A DNA stretch of 64,000 nucleotides from Erinaceus europaeus (taxonomy: Eukaryota > Chordata > Mammalia > Eulipotyphla > Erinaceidae), in the NCBI RefSeq assembly GCF_950295315.1, contig NC_080175.1, forward strand, positions 82,463,566 to 82,527,565, read 5' to 3'. Position numbers and translations under genes: made by a program. Shown piece after piece: positions 32,796 through 45,300 of this stretch; the first letter of the stretch is position 1; each line of letters opens with the position of its first letter. The notes under the pieces were generated by a model that was not told the origin of the DNA, did no database searches, and saw only the letters and a program-made list of their open reading frames with translations.

Positions 32796-33875
32796 AAAAA
32801 TACATTTTATAACACTTAAAATTACTATTTTAATTTTCTTCCTTAGAAGAATTAATATAATTCTCTTCTGTAGAAGAATTAATATAATTTCAATCACCAT
32901 GAAGTGGTTTTGCAATTTTTGTGTGATTTTTTGGCTGTATAAATATTAATTTCTAATAAAATTTGATATAGCTTTACTTTTTATTTTGGGCAAAGTTTTT
33001 GCAACATAAATTAGAGCAATCTCTTATTATAAGCTATCTTCTAGCAAAGACATTGTAAATGAATTGTTTAATTTAAAACTGAAAAGAAAATGATTGTTTT
33101 GATCTATCAGAAAAAAGTTCTTTATTTCACTCAGAATCCATTCTTGATTAAATCTGAACACAGCCACAACTCAATATGTTCTATGTAATGACAATGTGCC
33201 AGTAGTCAAGCTATAACGATCTATATAATTAAAGTTTTGAAGAGATTTATTATTCTACAATTTCTAGCAATTTCAAACTATTGACAAATAGTTTTTGAGA
33301 AAAACTTGTAAGAAATTTGTTTTTGTGGATGAAATGTTTCCATGAAAACATAAAACAGTTTAATATGTTATGATACAATATGGAAAAAAATAATAGTTTC
33401 TCTTTGTTCAAACACAGAATTGTTCCCAACCCAGTGATTATAACTGAATAGAAGATCTTGGTCCTCTTGAAGACCCTGCAGTATGATTGCATGATATATG
33501 CGTGTGTACGTGTGTATGCATCTCTTCACCAATTTTTGTCAAAAGTGTCACATAGTTATTTACCAAGGTAATCAAGTACTTAGCAAGGATAATATTCATA
33601 TATCTTGACAGTTTTTAGACAAAGAGATTTTTTTCCCATCTATACATTTGTACTTCACTGTATTGTTGATAATACAATTTATTTCCTATATTTTAATTAT
33701 AGTATAATATACAGTAGAGTACTTAGTACACATTTTAAATATGTTAAAATGCTATTCGTGCTGCAAAAGTGACAATAAATTATCTAAAAGCAGTTAAGAA
33801 AGAGTTTTGTATATATGATCACAAATGTTACCATAGTCCTCTTGGTATATGGATAATATAGAGACTGGAAAAACA
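32796..33875. other. Unrecognised unique DNA
   Basis: AT-rich. A short local duplication of 'agaattaatataattt' occurs near 32848-32890. Confidence 0.45.
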
Positions 33876-35465
33876 TATCATTGTGCTGCTATGAATATAA
33901 GTATACATACGTCACACAAGTAGCCCAATCTTTAGTAGCCAAAACCCAAAGCAATCTAGGTGTCTAACAACAGATGAGTAGTTAGGGAAGTAGTGGTATA
34001 AATACACAGAATGTAACTCCACAATGCTATGAAGAACGATGAATTCGGGATAGCACAGTTGGCTAAGCGCACCTGGAGCAAAGCACAATGTCCAGTGTGA
34101 GGATCCCGGACATCAATAACAACAACAATAAAAAACAACAAGAGTAACAAAAGGGAAATAAAATAAATAAATAAATAAATAAATAAATATGATGAAGTAA
34201 CCTTCTTCACTTCAACTTGGATGGAGCTTGATGGAATCATGATAAGTGTAATAAGCCAGGAAGAGAAAGATGAATATAAGATGATCTCACTCATGGATAG
34301 AAGTTGAGACTTAAGAGCAGAAATAGGAAATGCAAAGTGAAATTAGACTGGGTTCAGTGTATTGCACCAAAACAAAGGACTGGGGCTGAGAGGCTTTGAG
34401 GTCCTGGTGCATGATGGTGGAGGAAGGCCTAGGATCAGACGTGAAATAATTTGGCAGAAAACTAGGGGAAAATGTGTGCATATACCAACAGCTGTATTTA
34501 TAATAAACCATTGATTCTCCCACACAGTCTTTTGGTTGTGGGAATGGTGTTTATGTACACTCCTATTAAAGTGTAGTTATATAATCCACTATTTAATTAA
34601 TATGAGAGGGGGAAAAATTGATTGTATGTCTCGAACTTTTTAAAACACAGACTGAGTCCTTTTAATACATAGGCTGAGTCTTTGATATGCTGACTCTCTC
34701 AAAAGCCTAGACCAGGTAGAACAGAAAAAAACCTGTGGCACTGCTATATACAAGATGCTGGGTATTATACAGCAAACCCTAACAAAGGGACTTTTCAAAG
34801 TTAACCCAATTACCAAATAATGTGATGATAACAATAACTATCCATTGTCTTCCTGAACCCTAAGACAGCAGGAACCTCACATTTCTACTATAAAGCCTAT
34901 ATTTCCCGCAGTCCTGGAACCTTAGGGCTGGCCCACTTTCCTGCATGCTTCTCTCAAATCATATCAAATAATATTGCATCTGCTGATTGCAACCTAATCA
35001 ATGCAAGGAGTGCCACCCTAGCATGCTTCACTTCAGACTGTGTCCAGAGACTTAGGGTGTGGAATGACAACCCTTCAGCTTCATCACTCAGCCACCAGGT
35101 TCCAGATGCCAGCATGATGCTGACCAGACTTCCCTGGACTGATGACTCCACCAATGTGTCCTGGAGACCCGCTTCCCCAGAGATCCACCCTACTAGCGAA
35201 AGAGAGAGAGAGGCAGACTGGGAGTATGGACTGATGAGTCAACGTCCATGTTCAGCAAGGAAGCAATTACAGAAGCCAAACCTTCCACCCTCTGCAACCC
35301 ACAAGACCCTGGGTCCATACTCCCAGAAGGATAGAGAATAGGAAAACTATCAGGGGAGGGGATGGAATATGGAGATCAGGTGGTGAGAATTGTTTGGAGT
35401 TGTAAGCCTCCTATCCTATGGTTTTATTAATGTCTCCTTTCTTAAATAAATAAATAAAAAGAAAA
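33876..35465 (+). mobile_element. L1 3' end: ORF2 tail and 3' UTR (type I)
   Basis: It starts in the last part of ORF2 ('ctaacaacagatgagtag', 'atgaacgatg...ttggatggagc') and runs through the full type I UTR to 'ttaaataaataaataaaaag'. The 3' UTR is a close relative of 4130-5345. A family B SINE sits at about 34045-34188. No complete frame remains. Confidence 0.8.
34045..34188 (+). mobile_element. SINE family B with its middle deleted
   Basis: The promoter half ('gatagcacagttggctaagc' to 'gaggatcccgg') is joined directly at about 34109 to the 3' AACAAC-rich part ('acatcaataacaacaacaat', 'aacaagagtaacaaaaggg') and a TAAA-repeat tail. The B box end and the 'cacctgcaggggag' and CT-rich body are absent. 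Confidence 0.8.
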
Positions 35466-37075
35466 TAATATATCGGTGCGGATATTTGAATACATTCATT
35501 ATTGGACCTGCCTGAAAGTTATTTTTCTGCATACTTAAGCTTAATTTTATTAGTTTTAAAGAATATCAACAGCTCACAAGATGACAAATAATTAAATGGA
35601 ATTCTTTATTTATTAAAAGGAAGTAAGCAACAACAATTTGTCCTAACAGCTATTTTTACACATTAAGGAAATGAATTTACCTTTACTGTTCACAGTGCTT
35701 TTGTGAACACTGCTCTCTGAAGTCATAAGATCACAGAATCATATATAACATAAGTTTAGGCTAAAAGGATCACCTTACAACAAAGGAAAACTAAGGACCA
35801 CACACAAATAAAATATAGGATCAACTTTCCTTGTCAAAGTCACCAACAAGCTGCTGAACTGGTTGACTTTTGAAATAGTTTTTTTCTATATCCATACCAC
35901 CCTGATGAAGCCTGACCTCATCCAACATAGCTTGTATTGGTTTAGAAAAAGCATAATATAGATGAAGATATGATGTAGAGATGATGCACCTTGATATATG
36001 TGTAAAGTCAGCTATGGGAGTCTCTGGAGTGTGGAAGTTCAGCTCTCATGGGCATTTGAAGGAGGGGAGGGAAATGAAAACACTCATGAACAAGGAAATT
36101 TGTAACCCTTCAGGACATGTCCTGGAACAGAAGACTGAATACATTTCTTGGGATATATATTTTTGATAAATTTCCCCATGAATTTGGATCCTTCACCCAA
36201 TTATGTAATTATTTGTCTCATTGAATTTGAGAGTCTCTCATTCCATAATTTAGTTTGGGAGAAGGTCAGAGAGAACTAGTGATGTCCTTTACTGCACATA
36301 AACAGAGATTTTTTTCCTCAGAGCCATTTCAGTCAGCACGTATGCCACAGAGGTCTGCCTCTGATAGCTGACTGATAGCACATGGCATGGAGGATTTGCC
36401 TATAAAAGCTGATTCACAGTGTTCTTCCATGAGGTTTGTCTCAGAAAAGATTTTCCACCATTTCTCTCCTGACCTGGTCCCCTACAGTCAACAGCTATTC
36501 TTGCAAATACTGTATTCCCACCAATAATTAAAACATACATTTCTGTCAGTCAAGAGCAACAAATAGACATGGGACTATTTAGAATCATTTTCATTGATTG
36601 GATTATTTTTAATTGAGTTTTTACTTGTGAAATACTACAATTTGTGGAATTAGAGAGTTTCTTCTTGGTAGTAGAATACTTTCAGCATGGGATACATAGC
36701 ATCCCCAGCATACAAGGCATATAGTTCCTGCTTTTTCATAGTGCACTCTTCAAACCAAGTAAGTCAAAATCCAAAGAAATAGCTTCCTATCTTAGAAAAT
36801 GTTAACATAATATCATTTACTTAATATAGTAAGGTTATTTGGTGTATAATTACAGCATTGACAAGATGATCTAAAATTCAAGGACTTACTGGGGTCTTTG
36901 TGAAAGAACTTCCATTCCTAGTGAATGTACTTCTAATGCTTGTAGATGACTGAAGCAACCATAAAGAAATATAATGAGTATAACAAGGAAATCAGAACCC
37001 TCAGGGATAAAGACTGAATTGCCTAGACAGGGAAGGTACTTAAATTAATAGAATGTTGGCCTAAAATAATAGAAC
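35466..37075. other. Unrecognised unique DNA
   Basis: About 1.6 kb with no SINE, LINE or LTR landmark. Frames are short. One of the longer repeat-free blocks. Confidence 0.5.
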
Positions 37076-37545
37076 TTGCACTGGGGAGATAGCATAATTG
37101 TTATACAGAAGACTTTCATGCCTGAGGCTCTGAAGTCCCATGTTCAACCCCAGCACCACCATAACACCAGAGCTGGGAGAGTTGGGCAGTAGTTCAGTAG
37201 GTTAAGCGCACGTGGCGCAAAGCTCAAGGGCCTGAAGGATCGTGGTTCAAGCCCCAGCTCCCCTACTTGCAGGGGAGTCACTTCACAAGTGGTGAAGCAG
37301 GTCTGCTGGTGTCTATCGTTCTGTCCCCCTCTGTCTTCCCCTGCTCTCTCCATTTCTCTCTATCCTATCCAACAACAGCATCAAGAACTACAACAATAAA
37401 ACAACAAGGGCAACAAAATGGAATAAATAAATAAATCTAAAAAAATAAATAAAAAAACAAAGCTGAGCAGAGCTCTGATTATCTATCTTTCGCTCTCTAT
37501 ATATATCGTCATTCATTTAAAAAATATTTAAAAAATAAAGTTAAA
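37076..37545 (+). mobile_element. SINE family C split by a family B SINE
   Basis: Left part about 37076-37170 ('tggggagatagcataattgt', 'gactttcatgcctgaggctc', 'cagcaccaccataacaccag') and right part about 37458-37545 ('gctgagcagagctctgatta', CT run, A-rich tail). Confidence 0.85.
37171..37457 (+). mobile_element. SINE family B nested in family C
   Basis: A full-length copy from 'ggagagttgggcagtagttc' to 'caacaagggcaacaaaatgg' plus an AATA tail. The short repeat agctg lies on both sides. Confidence 0.88.
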
Positions 37546-37594
37546 AAAAGGAATAAGAAAAACATAGGCCCTTAGGAATATAACTAAAATATTC

Positions 37595-38055
37595 TAAATA
37601 GAGGAGCCCCCAACTCTTCATCTGCACTATTCCAACCCTTAGGTCCATGACCTGTCAACAACTTGTTTGGCTTTGTATGTTAACTCTCTTATCAACCACC
37701 AGGTTCCAGATGCTAGCAGGATGCCGGCCAGACTTCCCTGGACAGACAACCCGACCAATGTGTCCTGGAGACTTCCCCAGAGCCCCTCCCCACTAGGGAA
37801 AGAGAGAGACAGGATGGGAGTGTGGATCGACCTGTCAATGCCCATGTTCAGCGGGGAAGCAATTATAGAAGCCAGACCTTCCACCTTCTGTACCTCACAA
37901 TGACCTTGGGTCCATGCTCCCAGAGGGATAAAGAATAGGAAAGCTATCAGGGGAGGGGCTGGGATACAGAGTTCTGGTGGTGGGAACTGTGTGGAGTTGT
38001 ACTCCTCTTATCCTATGTTTTAGTCAATGTTTCCTTTTTATAAATAAAAATTTAA
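37595..38055 (+). mobile_element. L1 3'-UTR end (type I), 5'-truncated
   Basis: It matches the last about 450 bp of the type I UTR: 'caggttccagatgctagcag', 'ccaccttctgtacctcaca', 'tgggtccatgctcccagagg', 'tgtggagttgtactcctc' and an A-rich end. Confidence 0.85.
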
Positions 38056-38059
38056 AAAG

Positions 38060-38272
38060 TGGGCCGGGTGGTGGCACACCTGGCTGAGAGCACATTTTAT
38101 AATGCACAGAGACCCAGGTTTGAGCCCCAGGTCCCCCCCTGTAGGGGGAAAGATTTACTAGAGGTGAAGCAGGGCTGCAGATGTCTCTCTGTCTCTCTCT
38201 ATCACCCCCCTTCCTCTTGATTTCTGGCTGCCTCTATCCAATAAATAAAGAAATTAAAAACAGGAATAGAAA
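38060..38272 (+). mobile_element. SINE family A
   Basis: It begins 'gggccgggtggtggcacacc' directly after the L1 tail and ends 'tatccaataaataaagaaat'. Insertion into an L1 A-tail is a common arrangement. Confidence 0.92.
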
Positions 38273-39085
38273 TTTCAAGTAGATAGTGTAGAATGAAAAT
38301 GAAGAACATAAAATATGCCCTGGGACTCCATACAATGAAAGTGTCTTTTGTTTTTCTTCCAGATAATTTATCAATTGATGCTATCACAGAGGAATATGAG
38401 ATTTAAGTTTCCATATTGGTGGGTCAATAAGGAAGATGCAACATCTTTCAGATAAATGATGTAAGGATCAGCACAGCATGTACAATTTATACCTTTATCC
38501 CACTCCAATTTATCAGCAACTAATTTTCTTCAGCACATAAACAACTTACTACTTTAAAAATATGTTTCATAACGTGATTTTGAAATATTGCTTAGCCATA
38601 GGGGAATACAAATCCAGAGAGAAAGTTAGGATCTTTGGAGACTTATAGAGTACAGGCCCATTGTCACACAATAATATCTGTATGTCAGGGCACTGACGAC
38701 TGTCTTCTCTCCCTTCTTTACCCCACCCTCTGATTTCCTTCTATTGGTTATTTCTTTCATAACTTCATCTACATCTCTTTCATCACATTATCTTCACCTA
38801 AATCTTAACAAGTTAGTTGACAAAATGATTTTGTGAAGTTAGTTGACATGTCTATGTAATTTTAATTCTATAACACCTTTGCATAATCAGATTGGAAATT
38901 GTCTTCAAATAAGGCAGACTTTCCTAACTTCAATTCACTCCACACTTTCCTTATGTTTCACTCAGGGGAGTCTTAAAAACATACTTGAGTGGACAAACAA
39001 AACAAACAAACAAAAACCCACTATCATAGACTTTGTATCAAGCTGACCTAGAACACTTGGCATTTACTTTGGGGGAATGCTCTAA
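38273..39085. other. Unrecognised unique DNA
   Basis: AT-rich with a short AAAC run at about 38995-39017. No gene recognised. Confidence 0.45.
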
Positions 39086-39390
39086 CCTGTGAACCTTCTG
39101 ACACTAGATCAAGATTTCTTGGAAAGGAAGGAGGGTGAGAGTCCAGAAGGGGCCCCCGACTCCAGGGTGCCTACTGAGCTGTTCCTTCACCCAGTTTCTC
39201 ACAGACCCGATTTTCATAAAAACATATATAACCGAAGCATTCCTGCCTAGCAGGCTGTAGGCTGTTAGCTCTCTCTGTGCTGAAGGCCTCTCTCTGTCTC
39301 ACCTGTGAAGCAGATGGCTCCCTTTTACTGTCCATCCTATCCTGTAAATTTATCTACCTTAATCCAGAAGAAACATAGGAGAACAATGGA
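39086..39390 (+). mobile_element. Possible class I-like LTR fragment
   Basis: A GC-richer stretch with 'aaaacatatataaccgaagc' (TATA-like) followed by a C/T-rich segment similar in style to 16180-16350 (also 'gatggctcccttttactgtc'). Ends and target duplication are not seen. Confidence 0.45.
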
Positions 39391-39802
39391 AAAATCCTCA
39401 TTTTTTCCACTAAATTATAAAAGGAAAGTTTCTGGTTAGGCTTTTAGTTTATTCAGCAGTTTATTAGACCCTGGCATATATTTTTTGTAATTTTTAAATG
39501 AATGTATAAAATCATATAGACACTAAGTTAAATTAAACAACACCTGCTATTATAAAAAATAAATGATAACAGTCAACATACACATGAGCAACAACAAAAA
39601 TTTCTGAACAATATTTACAATAACCATTTTCAGATCGAAATGATTTTAGTTTAAAATAGGTATATTTCTAGAAACCAAGCATCCTTTAGTCTTTAAATAG
39701 TTAAGATTCTTTGTCTCATTGAGAAGGACAGTATGTTATACTTTTGTTTCACTGTTTAAAAATATATTTACATTATTATATTTTAATGATTTCTATTATG
39801 CA
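39391..39802. other. Unrecognised unique DNA
   Basis: AT-rich, no landmarks. Confidence 0.4.
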
Positions 39803-39989
39803 TTGGATCAACCTTCTCGTGGTGCATCCCGTGAGTACCTATTCATTGGGGAAACTGACGATCCTTCCTAGCTGAATCCACATGGATCCCAGTCACTTTC
39901 AAAGCCAGCAACAAGCAGCTCCTGACAGCTTTCAACCTGACGCTGTTGACTGGCTACGGAAGAAGGGCAAATGCTAGAAGAAGAAGAAG
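39803..39989 (+). mobile_element. Short non-autonomous Vingi derivative
   Basis: The last about 58 bases (39932-39989: 'caacctgacgctgttgactg', TAG at 39975-39977, GAAGAA tail) match the 3' end of both Vingi copies. The preceding about 130 bases are GC-richer than the flanks and match neither copy. They are likely the element's 5' end, which the two longer copies here have lost. Internally deleted families derived from Vingi are reported from hedgehog. No clear target duplication is seen. Confidence 0.7.
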
Positions 39990-40004
39990 TACATATTAAG
40001 TTTA

Positions 40005-40140
40005 TAGGATAGTGGGAAGGGAAAACAGAGAAACATCTACATCTCTGCATCACTGCTCTTGAAGTTTTCTCTCTGCAGGTGGGATCTGGGGGCTTGTCCT
40101 GGTGCATGATAACTTGTACACTCAACCAGATGGTCCTACT
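40005..40140 (-). mobile_element. SINE family A, truncated
   Basis: It keeps 'agttttctctctgcaggtgg', 'ctggtgcatgataacttgta' and 'actcaaccagatggtc', on the minus strand. Confidence 0.7.
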
Positions 40141-40199
40141 ATGTAAACTTAAAAATTCTCTTCAATAGTAATTGAGTCTTCACTATACTAGTAGTTTGT

Positions 40200-40450
40200 C
40201 TTTTATTTTTTTATTATGAGGTTAATGGCTTCCATCTTAGTTGTAGATACATGGATACACTCACTTATCTTCTTGTTTTACTTATCTTCTTGTTCATCCG
40301 AAAACAGAATCTCAAGGGTCCCTCCACACCCTCCTCCTTCTTCTTTCCTAGAGTCCTTTGTTTTGGCAATACACTACTGCCAGTTCAAGTTTCACTTTGT
40401 GAATTTCCTCTCTGTTTTTATTTCTTATGTTCCACTTATAAATATAATAC
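40200..40450 (-). mobile_element. L1 3'-end relic (type II)
   Basis: The order 'atgaggttaatggcttccat', 'tagagtcctttgttttggca', 'gccagttcaagtttcacttt' and 'atgttccacttataaata' matches the antisense relics at 32580 and 60585. Confidence 0.6.
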
Positions 40451-40988
40451 AAATATAAATAAATCAGTAAATGTAAAAAAGCCAAAAATATGTCAAGGGA
40501 CTTAGATTTAGTTGAATTTAGAATTAGACATGGTATATGATATACATATAAAATCCTATGCCTCTTAAACTAAGTCTCCTTTGATCTTTCCAATATATTA
40601 TGATTGCTATTTTACTCATATTAGTTGTAAATCATTTAGAAAATGAAATAGTGGAGTATTCCTCTTCTTCAAATAAACTTGATCAAAATATACTAAATGA
40701 CACCTTAATGACTAGTGATTTTCTATTGTGTTTAAAGTTTTCCTATTTAGGATACAACCTCATGAGAAATCTGGTTTTTAAAAAATATTGATATTGTTAC
40801 TTCAAACTCATTTGATTCTGAAGCTTCATTAGAGTAAAGAAGTATGGATCCAAAAAGCATTGTAAAACTAAATATGAAATAATAACCTAACAAATATAAT
40901 AAGTACTTGTTATTTAGAGTAAAATGAAAAGTAAAAATAAGGGAATTTTGTGTTTCATGTAGGGGGACAAATTTATTTCAGAGATCAG
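40451..40988. other. Unrecognised unique DNA
   Basis: AT-rich, no landmarks. Confidence 0.4.
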
Positions 40989-41002
40989 GATGCCAGTATT
41001 TT

Positions 41003-41263
41003 TTTTTAATTCCCTTTTGTTGCCCTTGTTGTTTTATTGTTGTTATTGATGTCATTGTTGTTGGATAGGACAGAGAGAAGTGGAGAGAGGAGGGGAAGAC
41101 AGAGAGGGGGAGAGAAAGATAAACACCTGCAGACCTGCTTCACCACCTGTGAAGTGACTCTGCTGCAGGTGGGGAGCCTGGAGCTTGAACCCGGATCCTT
41201 AGGGCGGTCCTTGCACTTTGTGCCACATGTGCTTAACCAGCTGTGTTACCGCCCGACTCCCCA
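41003..41263 (-). mobile_element. SINE family B with target duplication
   Basis: A full-length minus-strand copy from 'tcccttttgttgcccttgtt' to 'gttaccgcccgactcccc'. The 14-bp repeat gatgccagtatttt flanks it at 40989-41002 and 41264-41277 without mismatch, suggesting a fairly young insertion. Confidence 0.95.
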
Positions 41264-41277
41264 GATGCCAGTATTTT

Positions 41278-42605
41278 AAGGTTAAACTTTCTTACTCACT
41301 GCTTCCACAACTAGTTGGTAAAAAAAAATCTAAAATTTCTCTGATAGCATACTGAAATTTTCAGAGACTAATGTGAGAATATTAAAAAACATATTTTTTT
41401 ATTGATTTCATGGTCTTTGCTTTTTTCTATGTTCCTTAAATAGTAAGGAATCAAATAATTAAACTAACCTCTATCAAATACATTAATATTAATAAGTATA
41501 ATATCTTAAAATCATCACACAGTGAACAAACAATAAAATGTCAGATTGACAACAGTCACATACAGCTATACTAAAAATGGAAATAACACGTAGAAGCAGA
41601 ATTAAATGATGTTTTGAGACTTCCAGAATGATTAGAGCAGTGCAGTAATCATTTAATGTAGAGTTACATTATAAAACATTTATTGGAAGCCAGCTGAAAC
41701 TGTTTCTAAACTGTGTAATTTCATTACAGATAACATGAATATTATCCTTTGACATTTAGAACAATTTTCCAGTAATAACTCTTCAGACTATTTTAATTTT
41801 ACAGGTTAATTTTCTATCTGAAATGATATTACTTACATAAATTGATAGCATATATTGTAATCAAGCTTAGTAGAATAGAAAGAAATTTGAATTAGACTGT
41901 GGTGCTTCTCTAAACATTAGGTAAAAGAGTATTTTTTTGAAAAGGCAATATATTTCTAATACTGATTTGGAAATTTTGATAGTTTGTAAATATGAAAGGT
42001 TTAGAACTTCAGTTCAAGGATTTTTCTGTCCAGCAATTTCTCTGTGTGACAGAAACACAATGTTTGATAGACTGCTGAAATCACTTCATTCACCACTGAA
42101 CTGAGACTAAGAAGAAACATTTGTGTGATAGAAAGTGATATTATCCAAATATTTCAGGAATAGAAATGAGAATGAAATGGATAACTCATCGTCTTATAGT
42201 CAAAAAGTGAGCATATCAGTGCAATATAATTATCTTAATAGGTATTAGTTAAAAATGAAGCCTGATTTCCCAATCATATTAACTCACTAGTAGTCAATTA
42301 TAAAAAAGTTCAGAGAAATTTTAACCCTAACAAACATGACTGCACCCGCAGCTGTGATTATATAATTGCATGCATTTGACATAAATTTTAAAGTGTTCTA
42401 TCCTATAGAAAAGAAATAATATAATAAAATTGTGAATATACTTATGTTTTGAAGTGGGATTTCCTCCTGTTATCAGTTATTTCAATTTCTCTAGAACATG
42501 TACTTATATCAGTATTTTAACAAAAGCTACTAATTAAGACTACACATGATCGAATTTTATTCAAAATAAAGAATATACTTTTGTGCTTTAACTAAATTCT
42601 TTTGT
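41278..42605. other. Repeat-poor AT-rich DNA
   Basis: About 1.3 kb without a recognisable transposon or reading frame. Confidence 0.45.
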
Positions 42606-42830
42606 ATTGTTTATTATGATTCCTTCTTTTTCTGACATCAGTTGCTATTCTTGAGATCATTTTAGACTTACAAAATTTTGCAAAATGCAAATAATTCTTA
42701 TATACTTTTCATAAGGATTATCTGAATATTGCCTTCTCACAACAGTTGCTTTGTGGTTTTCTCTCTGTACAAATGTATGCATCATTAATCACTTACTGGA
42801 GAGTAAACTAGTTCCCTAAATAATTCAGTT
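42606..42830 (-). mobile_element. Possible ancient L1 relic
   Basis: 'ttttagacttacaaaatttt', 'gcaaaatgcaaataattctt' and 'tctgaatattgccttctcac' resemble a widespread antisense L1M segment. Highly diverged, judged from memory. Confidence 0.35.
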
Positions 42831-43904
42831 TGCATTGAGGAAAATAAGAGCATTTTTTTATATTAACATATGGGAAATAAAAAAATCAGGAAATCAGTGA
42901 TGTTATACCATTTTTAATTAGTAGATGTTATTCACATGTCATACATTTTCCTAACAATATTATTTCTCACAATATCAAAAAAAAAAAAACTTTTCCAGGA
43001 TAAGATACAAAACAAAAGAGTATTAGGCAAAAGATTTAGCTGCCCTATCCTTTTAGCTTGTTCTAATCTCGGGCAGCTCTTCAGATTTTCTGATTCTTTT
43101 GGATTATTGACATACTGCAAATTGCAGGCCAGTTCTTTTGTGGAACTGCAGGCAGTGATTTTGTAAAATATCCTTCAGTATGGCTTTGTCTGATGTACTG
43201 TTATGATTAAACTCAGAATTTTCAGTTTAGACAGAATTATCACAAAAGTGATGGACTGCTCATTTCAGTGCAATTTAGCAGAAAGTGATAAATGACATTT
43301 CTAAATAGACTAGGTTTAAAAAGGTTGTACTGTTGCTATATTCTTATAACAATAATATTCTTCTCCATTGACAGAATGTTATTAAATCATTATATTTGTT
43401 ACTTTTTGAGAATGTAAAATTATATTTTTAACAGACTGAAAATTATATCTATTTTACTTTTGATATATTATTCTTTTATAATACCAGATGTTTGGGGTTT
43501 GTTATTAATTTTATCTTTTATTTATTTATTATTTTACTAACTTGGCTTAATCAAATGTTATACTTTGTCTTATACCACTTGTAAATAGAACAATAAAGGT
43601 CACTCATAACAATAAAAAGTAATAAGCCTACCACATACTGTCACGCAAATTTTAATTTTTTAAATCTTTCTCACACTTGCCTTTAAATATGATTACTTTT
43701 CATAAACATCTATAGCTGAAACAATTCTTTAATCCCTTACCCTTTACTAAGTAGGTCATTTACTGTGGAATAAAAAAGTTTATAAAACATGAAACAACTG
43801 CACAAATCTCAGGTAAAGTTAAGTATATTTTCCATATACCTGCTTCTGAAAATGTAATTTACCTTGAATTGATGAGTGTCAAAAATAATGCATCTTGCAA
43901 GCAG
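42831..43904. other. Repeat-poor AT-rich DNA
   Basis: It contains a short A run at about 42976-42990 and a TTTA-rich patch near 43515-43540. No gene recognised. Confidence 0.45.
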
Positions 43905-44870
43905 AAGGACAGAAATCACTAAAGTTCGAGCAGAAATAAACAACATCGAAAATAAAAGAACCATACAAAAGATCAATGAAGCCAAATGTTGGTTCTTTGA
44001 AAAATTAAACAAAATTGACAAACCCCTAGCCAGACTCACCAAACAAAAAAGAGAGAAGACTCAAATTAATAGAATTGTAAATGATGCAGGAGATATCACA
44101 ACTGACACCACAGAAATCCAGAGAATCCTGCGAAACTTCTATAAAGAACTATATGCCACCAAGCTAGAGAATCTGGAAGAAATGGAACAATTCCTAGAAA
44201 CCTATGCACTTCCAAAACTGAACCAAGAAGAACTACAAAATCTAAATTCTAAATGCCAAAATATTAAACAAGATCTTGGCCAACCGGATACAGCAACATA
44301 TCAAAAAGATTGTTCATCAGGACTGTCCACTGTCACTGTTACTCTTCAACATAGTATTGGAAGTTCTTGCCATAGCAATCAGGCAAGAGAAAGAAATCAA
44401 AGGAATACAGATTGGAAGGTAAGAAGTCAAGCTCTCACTATTTGCAGATGATATGATAATATACATAGAAAGACTTAAAAAATCCAGCAGAAAATTACTG
44501 GAAGTTATTAGGCAATATAGCAAGGTATCAGGCTACAAAATCAATGTACAAAAATCAGTGGCATTACTTTATGCAAACACTAAATCTGAATAAGAAGACA
44601 TCCAGAAATCACTCCCATTTACTGTTTCAGCAAAATCAATCAAATACCTAGGAGTAAAGCTGACCAAAGAAGTGAAAGACTTGTATGCTGAAAAATATGA
44701 GTTGCTACTCAAGGAAATAGAAACTGATACCAAGAAATGGAAAGATATCTCATGCTCATGGATTGGAAGAATAAATATCATCAAAATGAATATTCTCCCC
44801 AGAGCCATATACAAATTTAATGCAATACCCATCAAAGTTAACTTTTCCCAAAATGAAGAATTCAAATTTC
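43905..44870 (+). pseudogene. L1 ORF2 pieces, deleted and frameshifted
   Basis: Part 1 reads [36 protein letters not shown] and [19 protein letters not shown]. At about 44312 the text for QKIVHQ is followed directly by that for DCPLSP, removing about a hundred codons of fingers and palm. The active-site FADD is then coded at about 44441-44452. Another frame at 44672-44893 gives [18 protein letters not shown] until the second deletion at about 44838. A TAA stop lies near 44590. Confidence 0.85.
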
Positions 44871-45300
44871 ATCTATTATATTCTTACCTATAGGTTCCTG
44901 ATTATTAAACAGTCTTCCTGTTTTACATCTTAATTCTTTCCAGCCACCAAGTTGCAGATGCTACCTGACTTCCCTGGGCAAATGACCCCACCAATGTGTC
45001 CTGAAACCCCACCTCTCCAGAGCCCTGCCTCACCAGGGAAAGACAGAAACAGGCTGGGGGTATGGATTGACCTCCCAACATCCATGTCCAGCAGAGAAGC
45101 AATTACAAATGCAATTACAGACCTTCCACCTTCTGCACCCCATAAATATCCTGGGTCCATACTCCCAGTGGGATAAAGAAAAGGAAAGCTTCCAATGGAG
45201 CTGGTGGGATGGAGAATCTGGTGATGGGAATTATAAGGAATTGTACCCCTTTCATTCAACAGACTCATTATTCATTATAAAATAAAATACATTTAAAAAA
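43905..45300 (+). mobile_element. L1 element with two internal deletions
   Basis: 5'-truncated at about 43905. An ORF2 segment before the reverse transcriptase runs to about 44312, joins the region just before the active site (about 44313-44838), then jumps to the type I 3' UTR at about 44880 and an A-rich tail at about 45300. The reverse transcriptase fingers and the whole C-terminal part of ORF2 are missing. Confidence 0.8.
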
